20,951 nucleotides of DNA from Diplocarpon mali (taxonomy: Eukaryota > Ascomycota > Leotiomycetes > Helotiales > Drepanopezizaceae). Below, piece after piece: positions 11,128 through 20,345 of the stretch (position 1 is the stretch's first letter; each line of letters starts with the position of its first letter). Location: NCBI GenBank assembly GCA_024741835.1, contig JAENRP010000529.1, positions 1 through 20,951 on the forward strand. The letters run 5' to 3'. The position numbers and the translations under genes were made by a program. The notes under the pieces were generated by a model. That model was not told the origin of the DNA and searched no databases. It saw only the letters and a list, made by a program, of their open reading frames with translations.

Positions 11128-11690
11128 CTACCTCTTTTATCTCTTTCCAGCGCGCCTTCTAAAGCTCCTTTCTCACCTTCCTCTTAATAGTAGCAAGGCC
11201 TTAAACGACTTATTAGTGGTAAACCACTTAAAAGGAGCTTGAAAACGTACTGCAGCGTTACTATCGTTCTCCTTTAATAAGAATATATAATCTTCCTATG
11301 CCTTTAAGGCGCCGATAGGAAGCTCCTAGCACGCGTAGCCTCCCTTTATATAATAAAAGCAGCGTACTCCTACTATACTATTAAAGTATATATTAGCCGA
11401 CTTCTTAGCTAAGAAGCTTTAAATGCACCTCTTATATAGTATATTCCTTATCAGCCCCTGCTTTAGCTTACGGTAGGAGGAGGGAGCTGCAGAAGGGACC
11501 GCCGATATTCTAGGAACCACGGCCTAGGGGGTAGCAAGGAGGGGAGGAGGCGCGCTCCCTCTTAAGGGTATTACTATATCGAACCTTTTAAGCGCGTTAT
11601 CATCCTCTTGCTATCTGCCGCGCTAAGAAGCTCTAAGCTATATTTAAGTATAACGACTTTGCTATAAGTCTTTAGCAGGAGTAAGGGAGT
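11128..11690 (-). pseudogene. Antisense Cys-rich reading frame in the copia 3' region
   Basis: On the strand opposite gag-pol a degenerate frame ends at TAG (11128-11130) and can be followed upstream to about 11690 with stops only at Gln-like positions. A Pro/Ala/Ser-rich part (about 11480-11600) contains D-I-V-I-P-L-R-G. This is followed by K-R-C (Cys codon 11425-11427), then R-C-F-Y-Y-I-K-G-G-Y-A-C-Q-E-L-P, that is C-x2-Y-x6-C in which the Tyr (TAT) is a TpG-to-TpA change from Cys. A basic tail R-R-R-A-G-K-R-x-K-R precedes the stop. An ATG at 11758 starts a protein-like Asn-rich stretch but is one frame out, so an intron, a frameshift or a wrong start is possible. Product unknown; the spacing recalls half of a zinc cluster. 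Confidence 0.5.
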
Positions 11691-12056
11691 ATAATTAGGA
11701 AGTGTATAGTAGTAGCCCTAGTAGGGCGCTCCTTAGAGTTGTTATTACTATTCTCCATTTTTTAAAGTGATTATTTAAAGAAGTATAAGAAAGGAAAGCT
11801 TTATAAGGGAAAAACGTATACTTTTATAAGCGCGCTACCTTTATTGACTTTCCTTTATTACCTGATTTAGTTTCTATTCTATAGAGGCTTCCATTCTATA
11901 GAGGAAGCACCTAGAACCGCGCTCCCTCTCTTATTTATTATAGCTTTATTAAGCAATTTTCATTATTCTAAAAGCTAGGAAGCATAATAAAGGAGTCTTA
12001 TATACTAGATCTAGCGCTAGTTATAGCTAAGCCTAGCTAGGAGCTGCTTCTCACCT
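11691..12056. other. Copia 3' untranslated region, distal part
   Basis: AT-rich sequence between the antisense frame and the polypurine tract. A short direct repeat TTCTATAGAGG occurs twice near 11876-11906. I see no gene. Confidence 0.4.
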
Positions 12057-12064
12057 AGGGGGTG
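12057..12064 (+). other. Polypurine tract of nested copia
   Basis: AGGGGGTG abuts the first base of the 3' LTR at 12065. This is the expected place for the RNase H-resistant primer of plus-strand DNA synthesis. Confidence 0.75.
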
Positions 12065-12235
12065 TGTTGCGCTATAAGGAGCCTTAGGCGCTGAGGCTCT
12101 GAGGACTGGCTTATGTAATATACCCCTGAAGTGGCTACGGAGCACTTCTATAAAGGGAGCTCAGATATACAGTTAGAGTAGAATTTTACAAGCTTCTGCC
12201 ACTACTGAGAATCCACCTCTAAATACAGCACGACA
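12065..12235 (+). repeat. 3' LTR of nested copia (171 bp)
   Basis: Same length as the 5' LTR and keeps the intact CA end (CGACA). The terminal hairpin is retained in altered form: TGAGG/CCTCA of the 5' copy is TAAGG/CCTTA here, so RIP-type changes on both strands kept that part of the stem paired. Confidence 0.95.
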
Positions 12236-12240
12236 CTTAT
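12236..12240. repeat. Target-site duplication CTTAT (right) of the nested copia
   Basis: Exact copy of 5025-5029. Gypsy pol continues at 12241. Confidence 0.95.
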
Positions 12241-13651
12241 CTAATTTAAAAAGCTTATAACTAACCTTTAAGCGCATACCTTAATAGCTTAAAGACTTAT
12301 TAGCTACTTACTTTTAAGTACTATTAGATTAGGATAGGTTTAGATTATAAAAGATTTATTATAAACTATAGACCTTATCAATTCTTGCATTCGAAGATAA
12401 TTAAGTAATAAGGCTTCTTATAGCCCCTTCCTATTCCTAACTATCTTATATAGCACTTATATATAGATTTTAAGGATTTTCCTCTTAATAAGTACGGCTT
12501 TAATTAGATTCTAGTATTTATAGACCGACTTAGCAAAAGCGCTATTATAATCCTTTACTATAAAGATATCGACGCTTAAGGAACTGCCCGATTATTTATT
12601 TAATAGATTTATCGATTCAGCTATACTTTAGAGATAATTATCTTAAATTAATGCCTTTAATTCGTCTCCTCATTTTAAAGAGAGTTCTACTATATTATTA
12701 GTATTAAGATCAAACTCTCTATAGTATACTATAAGGAGACTGATAGTTAAATGGAGATTATAAATAAGTATATTAATTTAAGGCTATAGCCTTTTATTAA
12801 TTACTATTAAAATAATTAGAGTAAGCTAATCCTATTAATAGATTATACGCAATCTACTCTCTCTTACGCTTTTATTAATATAACCTTATATTAGCTTAAG
12901 TATAGAGTTATACTTTAGATAAGTTGGGATTAGATCTCTTTAAATACGTTAAGCCTATAAGAGAGATTGAATTAAGTAAAGGCTAGGCTAATAGTAGAAA
13001 GGATGCATTTAGTTTAAGAAGTAGCGAAAGGCAATATAGAATGCGCTTAAAAGAAAATGCGTAAGTTTATAAATCAATATTAAAAGGAGATTAATTAGAA
13101 ACCTAAAGATATAGTCTACCTTTTGATAAAAAATCTTAAGAATTATCGCCTTAATAGGAAACTGGCTAATTAATAGGATAGCCCTTTTAAAAAGGTAGGC
13201 AATTTATATTAGATTAAGCTACTTATAGGTTTTATAATATATGATATCTTTACGCTAGAGCTACTATTTAAAGATCTATAGAACCCTTTGCTAGGTTAAG
13301 AATAACCCTAGCCTATTATAGAAAAGATCGCTAAGTAGGAAAAGTATAAAGTATTTAAGATACTAAGTATACGCTTATCTTAAGGGAACTTAGAGTATTA
13401 GGTTAAATAGACTAGTTATAACCCTAATTTAAGTTAGTAACGCACCTTAAATTTTATAAGATCCTTATATAAGATTTGCGACTTTTATTAGGCTAACCCT
13501 ATTAAGCTAGGACTACTTTAAAACCTATAAGCTTAGTTAAAGGCTTAAGAAGATAATATAGATGATTATAGTCACTTAAAAGATAATAGGCCAAATGTGA
13601 AATAGGTTAGTAAATAAATTTAAAAATATAAATAAAAAAAAGGAGGAGAAA
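12241..13651 (+). pseudogene. pol: Gypsy pol, part 2: integrase and C-terminal chromodomain
   Basis: Subtracting the 7211-bp insertion puts this frame (1 mod 3 here) in the phase of part 1. The integrase zinc finger continues with K-A-Y-(N)-x-P-L-S-A-Y (former His codons now TAT/TAC) and N-Y-R-P-Y-Q at 12364-12381 (former C-x2-C). In the catalytic core the first Asp is kept (12466-12468), the second is Asn (12646-12648) and the Glu is kept (12754-12756). A chromodomain-like segment follows at about 13351-13530: L-E-Y-x-V-K-x-T-S-Y-N-P-N and then a C-D-F-Y motif, matching the E-Y-x-V-K-W-x-G-Y-x-P block of chromovirus integrases. Known chromovirus chromodomains bind methylated histone H3 and can direct integration to heterochromatin; binding here is inferred. 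The C-terminus is Lys-rich and its exact stop is uncertain. Confidence 0.88.
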
Positions 13652-13680
13652 ATAATAAAAATAAAAAAAAATAATAATAC
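13600..13680. repeat. A-rich / purine-rich low-complexity tract
   Basis: Runs of A with GGAGGAG and repeated AATAAAA-like words follow the end of pol. It may have been a Lys/Gln-rich pol tail or the shared 3' untranslated part between pol and the opposing antisense frame. AATAAA-type words could act as polyadenylation signals; that is inference. Confidence 0.4.
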
Positions 13681-13734
13681 TAGGCCTATTGCCCCCTCCC
13701 CTTTATAACTCCTCTGACCCCTCTTCCTTTGCGC

Positions 13735-14691
13735 TTAAGGAGATGAGCTTTAATTCCGTTCTAAAGCTAGAGCTCGGCTCCTATCTACGCTCCTGCCTAA
13801 AATGACCCTGACCTCCTTTTGCTACTGCTAGCACCGCCCTACTAGCTACTGCGCCTAATGCTACCCTTGCTACTGCGAGCCCCCCTTTCCCTATAAGAGA
13901 CTCTACTACTATAGCAGTCTACTTTGCTAACGCGGCGATAGACCTTAAAAGGCCTAGCAAAGTTCGATTAAATTGCTCTAACCTTATTAATTAAGTTTTA
14001 ATAAGGTCGCCGCGCTCCTATTAAAGTTAGCAATCGATTTGATACTAGTTCGAGTTAAACTTATAGTAACTATCGCTTAGACCCCCTTTAGCTGGCTTAT
14101 TATAGCCTTAGCTATAGAGCAGAGCTTTATAAGGCTAGCGCGCTTAATTTAAATGCGATTAGCTGAAGTCTTTGCGCTAGCTATTAGTAGAAGGTTGATA
14201 AGGATCCAGGCGCGCTAGACCGCCTCCTAATAGAGCATCTCGCGGTTCCTTGCTAAAACCGCCAACGCGTCGTCGTTGTCGCTGCCGTCGTCCTCCTCTT
14301 ACTGCTAAGCAGCCTCCCCCCGCTACTCCTTAAAAGCCGCGGATAGCGCCGCGAACTCCTTACTGATATAAAAGGGAAGCTATAAATAAGTATTAGCTTA
14401 AATAGACCTTTAGAGTCGATTCGAGGTACTTATAGGAATGCACTTTACCTTTTGCTCTTAGTACTAGTAGCACTTCTTACTACGCTTCGATTTAAACTCG
14501 CATTTATATGCGATATTATATATAAGGCGCCGTACGCATTAGCAGTAGTATACGCAGTAGGTTACCGTAAGGGCGCTTGATAGCAAGGGAATTAGCACTA
14601 CGCGTATTAGACGCGATTCGACCTTAGACTAGGGTAAACTTACTTATAGTAGTTAATAGTAGTAGTAGTAATTGTTTCTACTATTATACAT
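13735..14691 (-). pseudogene. Antisense Cys-rich ORF between gypsy pol and 3' LTR, 319 codons
   Basis: On the minus strand an ATG at 14691-14689 opens a frame that stays in phase to TAA at 13737-13735, interrupted only by TAA/TAG at Gln-type codons. Residues 1-17 are Asn/Tyr-rich. At about residues 45-85 there is a Cys cluster: Y-C-V-Y-Y-C-x-C-V-R-R-L, then Y-K-C-E-F-K, then S-K-K-C-Y-x-Y-x-E-Q-K-V-K-C-I-P. The last block is C-x2-(C to Y)-x6-C. An acidic run E-E-D-D-G-S-D-N-D-D follows (about 14270-14300), then a Leu/Ala-rich middle and a very Gln-rich C-terminus if stops are former Gln. It lies tail-to-tail with pol. I recognise a zinc-finger-like layout but no named family; host-gene capture is an alternative origin. 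No product is possible now. Confidence 0.65.
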
Positions 14692-14911
14692 TAGCCTTAT
14701 ACTATAGTAGTAGGAGTAAAGGACCTATGCGATTATATATAGTTATTATACTAAGGAAGGAAGATCCTATAGAAGGAAAAATAAATTTAAGTATATAATA
14801 TAACTTATATTAAACCAAATATAAAACGATACTATTTGTATAATAACGCGCTAAGTACGTTACTATATAAAAATCATTATAACCTACTAACGCTTATAGG
14901 CAAGCGTTCTT
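14692..14911. other. Region upstream of the antisense ORF and before the gypsy polypurine tract
   Basis: About 220 bp, AT-rich. It would hold the promoter of the antisense frame if it had its own. I see no clear element in it, only TATA-like words around 14730-14850, which are common in this sequence. Confidence 0.3.
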
Positions 14912-14926
14912 AAAGGGGGGAAGTAG
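14912..14926 (+). other. Polypurine tract of the gypsy element
   Basis: AAAGGGGGGAAGTAG ends directly at the 3' LTR start and is the longest G run nearby. It is the plus-strand primer site expected here. Confidence 0.75.
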
Positions 14927-15233
14927 TATAATAGCTACACTTCCACTTAGTGCAATTACCTAGGAGTATAGCGTTTTAAAGTTTTACAATCTCGATTTAA
15001 TATAGGGTTATTTCGAATCGACCCTAAAGGTATAAAAGGATATTCTTATATAATATTACGTAAATAGGCAAAAGAGCTTCTAGCTACTATATATATAAGG
15101 AAGAAGGGCTCTCCCTTAAGAAGGGTTCTTTAACTTCTTCATTTCTTTCGTATTAGACCTATAGAATACACCTTTTGCACTACTTCTTGCTACTATACTT
15201 GATCTCGCACTTCGGTGGTTCTATATCGTTATA
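14927..15233 (+). repeat. 3' LTR of the gypsy element (307 bp)
   Basis: It starts TATAATAG (from TGTAACGG by four RIP-type changes including the terminal G) and ends GTTATA. Length equals the 5' LTR and the alignment needs no gaps. Its last 100 bases keep more C and G than the 5' copy, so the two LTRs were mutated independently. Confidence 0.92.
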
Positions 15234-15238
15234 CTATA
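15234..15238. repeat. Target-site duplication CTATA (right) of the gypsy element
   Basis: Matches 475-479. The outer copia sequence resumes with TAAGGTCTTAA. Confidence 0.85.
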
Positions 15239-16740
15239 TAAGGTCTTAATCTTAAAACAGAAGATCTAAGTACTTAAGGATCGCCTAATATATTAAATTT
15301 GCAAGCTAATAAAACTTTAAAATCAAATGCAAATTAAGCTTAATCTATAATAAGATTTAATACTAGCGCTAATATCTATTGATATTATTAAACTATTTAT
15401 AACCTTAATTAAAGGAAATAATTGGTTTTCTTAAATAGTAGATAACTCTACTTAATAGATATAGACTATTTACACTAAGACTAAATCTAAGCTTATAAAA
15501 AAGCTAGAAACTTAGAAAGTAATAAAGGAACGCTAGACTTAGTTAAAGCTAATAGCTATTAGGTTTAATAACGCATTAGAGATTAAGGTGAAGCTTAATA
15601 AATAGGTAAAGTAAAGAGTTTATTATAAACTAATTATAATATATAAAGGTTCCTATTAGAATAGCATCACTAAGCGAAGCATTTAATAAATAGAGACTAA
15701 CTATTATACTATATTATAAAATGTTAACTTACTATTAGGTTTCTAAGACCTTATAGTTAAAGTAGACGTATACTTATAAAATAGAATAGGTAATAGACTA
15801 ATAGTTAATAGTATTTAAATATTACTATATAAGGCATATTTCAAATAGAAATTAAACTTAGACTATATCTACGTCTTTAAAAGTATTTACTACTCTTATA
15901 TTAGCCTAAAGTCCTAGCCTATAGGTGTAAAGAGTAAGAAGCTAATAGATTAAGGTAAAAATATATATTTATTAAGTATATTAAATAGATAATAAAGCAA
16001 TAGATAGTATATATGCTAGACTTAAGGCAAGTAATTATATCCTTAATAGTTAAGTTTAATAAATCTTAAAATAAGAGGAAGCTATCTTTAAAACTCTATA
16101 TACTTAAAGATTCGCAAAGTATACTACTTAATAGTAATACTATTAAGCCGAACTAATAACCCCTTTCTCTTAGCTTAAGTATATTAAGTACACTTATTAA
16201 TTGATAACCTACTAATCGCCTAAAGGCCAAATAGACTATTCCTATTATTCGCAAACTACCTAAAGTATAAAATAACTTTAATATCATTATCCCTTTAATT
16301 AAAGTACTTATAATAAAGGATATTTTTAAAATAGATATAAGTAATAATAAGCCTTTACTATGAGATAGTAGTTCCTTAAATAATAAGCTTATAGAACTTA
16401 TAGCTAAGCCTACGCCTTTAAAGAGAAATGGAGACTTAAAATTAAAAGATACCTTAGATAAACGTAAGTTTAAGCGTATCTAAGCTATAATAGCATATAG
16501 GATTTATAAACTCGAACTTTAATAAAGCTTTAATAAAGATAATACGTTTTTAACCGCTAGGAGGATAATGAAAATCTCTCTTTTAAAGATATATAATAAA
16601 GCTATTAATAACTTAAAGAATAGAGTAATATAAAATAAGACAATCTAAAAGGAGATAAGCTCCTTTATTATAAATAGTATATAAATAGAAGAGCTAATAC
16701 TAAAGGATATGAATCTAGTATTAATAAAGTAGGTCTTTAT
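15239..16740 (+). pseudogene. Outer Ty1/copia pol fragment, left copy, part 2 (GAG-pre-integrase, integrase, start of RT)
   Basis: Continuation of 301-479 after the gypsy insertion. The integrase core is readable around 15440-15850: an R-x-N-N remnant of the second Asp block, then Y-K-G-S-Y-Q-N near the Asn-Gly-x-x-Glu-Arg motif, then V-Y-L-x-N-R-I, and L-D-Y-I-x-V-F-K-S around 15858-15885, equivalent to the P-x-x-H-L-R-V-F-G block that marks the end of the copia integrase core. A variable linker follows and homology to the right copy ends at 16740, near the start of RT. It aligns along its full length with the reverse complement of 18660-20159. Truncation at 16740 coincides with the 3' edge of the right copy, which suggests that the right element inserted here. 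Confidence 0.8.
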
Positions 16741-16814
16741 TAAACTTAAGTAAGTTAGCGCAGTAGGTAAAGGAGGCTTTTAAAGGTCGATGGTCGATAT
16801 ATTAGTAAGAGTTA

Positions 16815-16842
16815 AGGAAGGAAGGTTACTCCTTTCTTTCCT
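16815..16842. repeat. Imperfect inverted repeat
   Basis: AGGAAGGAAGG, spacer TTACT, CCTTTCTTTCCT. The arms are nearly complementary, purine-rich on one side and pyrimidine-rich on the other. It may be a former polypurine tract paired with adjoining LTR sequence, or a chance low-complexity hairpin. Confidence 0.5.
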
Positions 16843-16862
16843 ATAGTTATATACATATTAAT

Positions 16863-16886
16863 ATCCTACTAATTAAGCAGTAGGAT
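16863..16886. repeat. Short hairpin ATCCTAC / GTAGGAT
   Basis: Perfect 7-bp stem with a 10-nt loop in the 3' region of the right copia. Such stems are not rare in AT-rich DNA; no function is claimed. Confidence 0.45.
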
Positions 16887-17235
16887 TATATAATAATATA
16901 TTAAAGTAATAGCTATATTACTTATCTTAATACCTTTACTTAGACCTTACTCTAATTGACCTATAGTTAGGAAAAATAATAACTATCCTTTTGCGCTAAT
17001 CCAACTCTTAAGTATCTCTTTAAATTAAAAATAATCAATTAATAGCAATCTTTATTAAAATTACCAAACTCTACTTATAGGATAGGATTAGGAGTTAATT
17101 TTCCTAAAAGCGTTCCTTTATAAGACTATATAACTTAACTTACGGTTTAAGCTTAAGAGTCGATTTAAAAACTTTCCCTTATAAGACTATATAACCTAAC
17201 TCGCAGGATAGGCCTAAGAGTCGTCCTTAAGCCTA

Positions 17236-20200
17236 CTAAGCCCTTACTGCCTTTTATAACCTTAATATATCTTTAAAGGCTTTGAACTTTTGCAACTATC
17301 TTTAATAGCTTTATAAATCTATCTACTACTATTCGATTAGTTAAGATATAAGTAATCGATAACTTATTCTTTATAATAAGGTCGCGGATAAAGTAGTAGG
17401 CGATATTAATATATTTCGATCGCTTATATAAGTATAGATTCTTTATAAGTGCAATTACCTTTATATTATCTATTTAAAGATTAATATAATTCTTATCTTA
17501 TCTAATATACCTAGCGAAACCTATATCTTTTAAAATTTAAGCGATCTATAATCCTTACTTACAATTAGATAATATTAATATATATTCGGCCTTAATACTT
17601 GCGATAGCTACTGATTTCTACTTCCTACTTCCTTATAATATAAGTCTACTATATAGTACTACTATACTTTTAGATATACTTTTCCAACCTTTCATATTTG
17701 CCTAATTAAAATTAGTATATACTTTAAGCTTTACATTTATATATTTCATTAGTCTATATCTTACTTTTTATATAATTATCAATTAAAGGTACCTTTTAAA
17801 TCGCTTGACTACGTTCTTATATTAAATTATTAGATCCTTTAGATTCTAATTAAGTTACTTAATAATAAAGGCGATATTTGGTCTTATATATACTATAGTA
17901 TATATAATCGCTTTAATATCCTATTAGTACTTCTTTAAATCTCCTTTCTACTCATTTTCATTAGTAGGTTCTAACTTATTATACTTTCCTTTAATTAGAG
18001 TATGCTTTAGCTTAAAGTTAGGAGTATAAGTAGAGAGTCTTATTCGGTTTAAGATCTTCTTAATATACTACTCTTAATCTAATTAGAGTTCTTAAGTAAA
18101 GCGGTTCTTTATAATATAGATGCTAAGGATCTTATAAATTCCCTTTAGATCCTTAGTATTAAAACGTTTCCGAGTAGTCATAAAGAACCAATCCAATTAA
18201 GTAGTTATTTTTATAGCTATAGTAATATCGTTAATATATAGTAGTGACTTAATTCTACGCTTAATATAGGTAAAAAGATAAGGGTCGGCTAGGCTTTAGA
18301 CAAATCCTATTTCTACTAAAGTAGAGCTATATAAGAGGTTCTAATTATAAGCTAATTACTTAAGCTTATAGATACTATAGAGTATATAAAGAGAGTGGCT
18401 AGCGTATATAGGAATACTATTAGATTAGGATAGAAAAATCCATTCCTTTATAGTCGCTTTAGTAAATGTATTTTTAATATCGTACTATCTATATTTAAGG
18501 TCCTTAGCAACTACTATTACTATATATATACAAAAGGTATCTATATAAACTATTAGTGCAAATGTATTAAAGTAGTCTTTTTTATACTATTAAAAGAAGC
18601 CCTTAGCTATAAGCCTTGCCTTATAACGCTTTAAAGTCCTATTTATATATATCTTAATTATAAAGACCTACTTCGTTAATATTAGGTTCACGTCCTTTAG
18701 CGTTAGTTCCTTTATCTATATACCATTTATAATAAGGGAGTTTATCTCCTTTTAAATTACCTTATTCTATATTACTCTATTCTTTAAGTTATTAATAGCT
18801 TTATTATATATCTTTAAAAGAGAGATTTTCATTATCCTCTTAGTAGCTAAGAATGCATTATCTTTATTAAAGTTCTATTGAAGTTCGAGTTTATAGATCC
18901 TATATACTATTATAGCTTAGATACGCTTAAACTCGCGTTTATCTAAGGTATCATCTAGTTTTAGATCTCTATTCCTCTTTAAAGGCGTAGGCTTAGCTAT
19001 AGGTTCTATAGGCTTATTATTTAAGGAACCGCTATCTAATAGTAAAGGCTTATTATTACTTATACCTATTTTAAGAATATCCTTTACTATAAGTACTTTA
19101 ATTAAAGGGATAATAATATTAAAGTTATTCTATACTTTAAATAGTTTGCAAATAATAGGAATAGTCTATTTAGCCTTTAGGCGATCGGCGGGTCGTTAAT
19201 CAATAGGTACGCTTAATATACTTAAGCTAAAAGAGAGGGGTTATTAGTTCGGCTTAATAGTATTACTATTAAGTGGTATACCTTGCGAATCTTTAAGTAT
19301 ATAAAACTTGAAAGATAGCTCCCTTTTATTTTAAGATTTATTAAACTTAACTTTTAAAGATATAATTACTTACCTTAACTCTAGTATATATACTATTTAT
19401 TGCTTTATTATCTATTTAATATATTTAATAAATATATATTCTCTACCTTAGTCTATTAGCTTCTTACTCTTTATACCTATAGGCTAGGACTTTAAGCTAA
19501 TATAAGAGTAGTAGACGCTTTTAAAGACGCAGATATAGTCTAAGCTTAGTTTCTATTTAAAATATGCCTTATATAGCGATATTCGAGTGCTATTAACTAT
19601 TAGTTTACTACCTATTCTATTTTATAAGTATACGTTTGCCTTAATCGCAAGGTCTTAGAATTCTAATAGTAAGTTAGTATCTTATAATAGAGTGCGATAG
19701 TTAGTTTCTATTTATTAAATGCTTCGCTTAGTAATACTATTTTAATAAGAACCTTTATATATTATAGTTAGTTTATAATAAACTCCTTACTTTGCCTATT
19801 TATTAAGCTTTACTTTAATCTTTAATATATTATTAGACTTAATAGCTATTAGCTTTAATTAAGTCTAGCGTTCCTTTATTATTCTCTAAGTTTCCAACTT
19901 TTCTATAAGCTTAGATTTAGTCTTAGTATAAATAGTTTATATTTATTAAATAGAGTTATTTACTATTTAAGAAAACTAATTATTTCCTTTAATTAAGGTT
20001 ATAAATAGTTTAATAGTATTAATAGATATTAGCGCTATTATTGATTTTTTTTTATAAATTAAGCTTAGTTTGCGTCCGATTTTAAAGTTTTATTAGCTTG
20101 CAAATTCGGTATACTAGGCGATCCTTAAGTACTTAGATCTTCTATTTTAAAGTTAAGACCTTATATAAGTCCTTTAATTTATTTAGCCTTAGATGCGCAA

Positions 20201-20345
20201 ATCTCTTATATATTAGCTAATACCTTAATAGGCTTTTAGCTTTTAATAGCTTTAATAGCCTATTATTATTCGATACTTTATTATTAGTAGCTAGAAAGGA
20301 ATAGTAATAGCAGTTTAAGGTTTTATCATTTTCAATTATAAGCCT
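17236..20345 (-). pseudogene. Outer Ty1/copia pol, right copy: GAG-pre-integrase, integrase, RT, RNase H
   Basis: Read on minus. The GAG-pre-integrase domain (about 20230-20080) has K-R-F-A-H-L (His codon at 20193-20195) and Y-R-I-C (former C-x2-C). Integrase runs about 20060-19500, with A-I-K-A-N-V-Y-L-x-N-R-I and L-D-Y-I-C-V-F-K-S. RT starts about 18660: K-R-Y-K-A-R-L-I-A-K-G-F, Y-D-I-K-N-T-F-T-K-A, and Y-V-D-D changed to Y-I-N-D (18227-18238). RNase H (about 17900-17450) has N-M-K-G-W-K-S-I-S and A-S-I-K-A-E-Y. The copia terminal block (R-S-K-Y-I-N-I-A-Y-Y-F-I-R-D, then A-D-x-x-T-K-x-L with changes) ends near 17236. Most of RT-RNase H stays in one frame with scattered Gln/Trp-type stops. 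It differs in sequence and LTRs from the nested copia, so it is a separate family. Gag and protease would lie beyond the window end. Confidence 0.88.

Larger units (their letters stand above)
5030..12235 (+). mobile_element. Nested Ty1/copia LTR retrotransposon (7206 bp), RIP-degraded
   Basis: This is a complete element with two 171-bp LTRs and a perfect 5-bp duplication. It carries one gag-pol frame in Ty1/copia order (protease, integrase, RT, RNase H), a 1.3-kb 3' region with an antisense Cys-rich frame, and a polypurine tract against the 3' LTR. It inserted into the gypsy integrase gene, so it is younger than the gypsy insertion. LTR divergence agrees (about 8 percent against about 11 percent), although RIP makes divergence a poor clock. 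Confidence 0.95.
480..15233 (+). mobile_element. Ty3/gypsy chromovirus LTR retrotransposon, RIP-degraded, carrying a nested copia
   Basis: The element is bounded by two 307-bp direct repeats and flanked by CTATA duplications. Without the nested copia and its extra target copy (7211 bp) it is about 7543 bp. Order on +: 5' LTR, leader, gag with CCHC knuckle, pol (protease, RT, RNase H, integrase, chromodomain), an antisense Cys-rich frame, polypurine tract and 3' LTR. RT before integrase places it in Ty3/gypsy; the C-terminal chromodomain places it among chromoviruses. It is non-autonomous now, because stop codons run through every frame and active-site residues are lost. Confidence 0.93.
16741..17235 (-). 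other. 3' region (and possible LTR) of the right copia copy
   Basis: About 0.5 kb between the end of the minus-strand pol and the break in the left copy. Two copies of a roughly 60-bp unit (about 17114-17173 and 17174-17226) share TATAAGACTATATAAC and contain the same CTTAAGAGTCG core as the tandem arrays. A near-perfect inverted repeat lies at 16815-16842 and a 7-bp-stem hairpin at 16863-16886. On the minus strand AGGAAAGAAAGGAG (complement of 16829-16842) could be a polypurine tract, which would leave a very short LTR (about 90 bp). The matching 5' LTR would lie outside the window, so this cannot be tested here. Confidence 0.4.

Noticed and set aside
1230..13651. Alternative genetic code with TAA/TAG read as Gln
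   Set aside because: Many stops sit at Gln positions, which could suggest a ciliate-type code. However, stops also stand for Trp, catalytic Asp codons became Asn, zinc-binding Cys became Tyr, and the LTR pairs differ only by transitions, so mutation explains it better.
14641..14720. AGT/TAG microsatellite
   Set aside because: It is only a few imperfect trinucleotides and is explained as the N-terminal codons of the antisense frame (Tyr-rich run).
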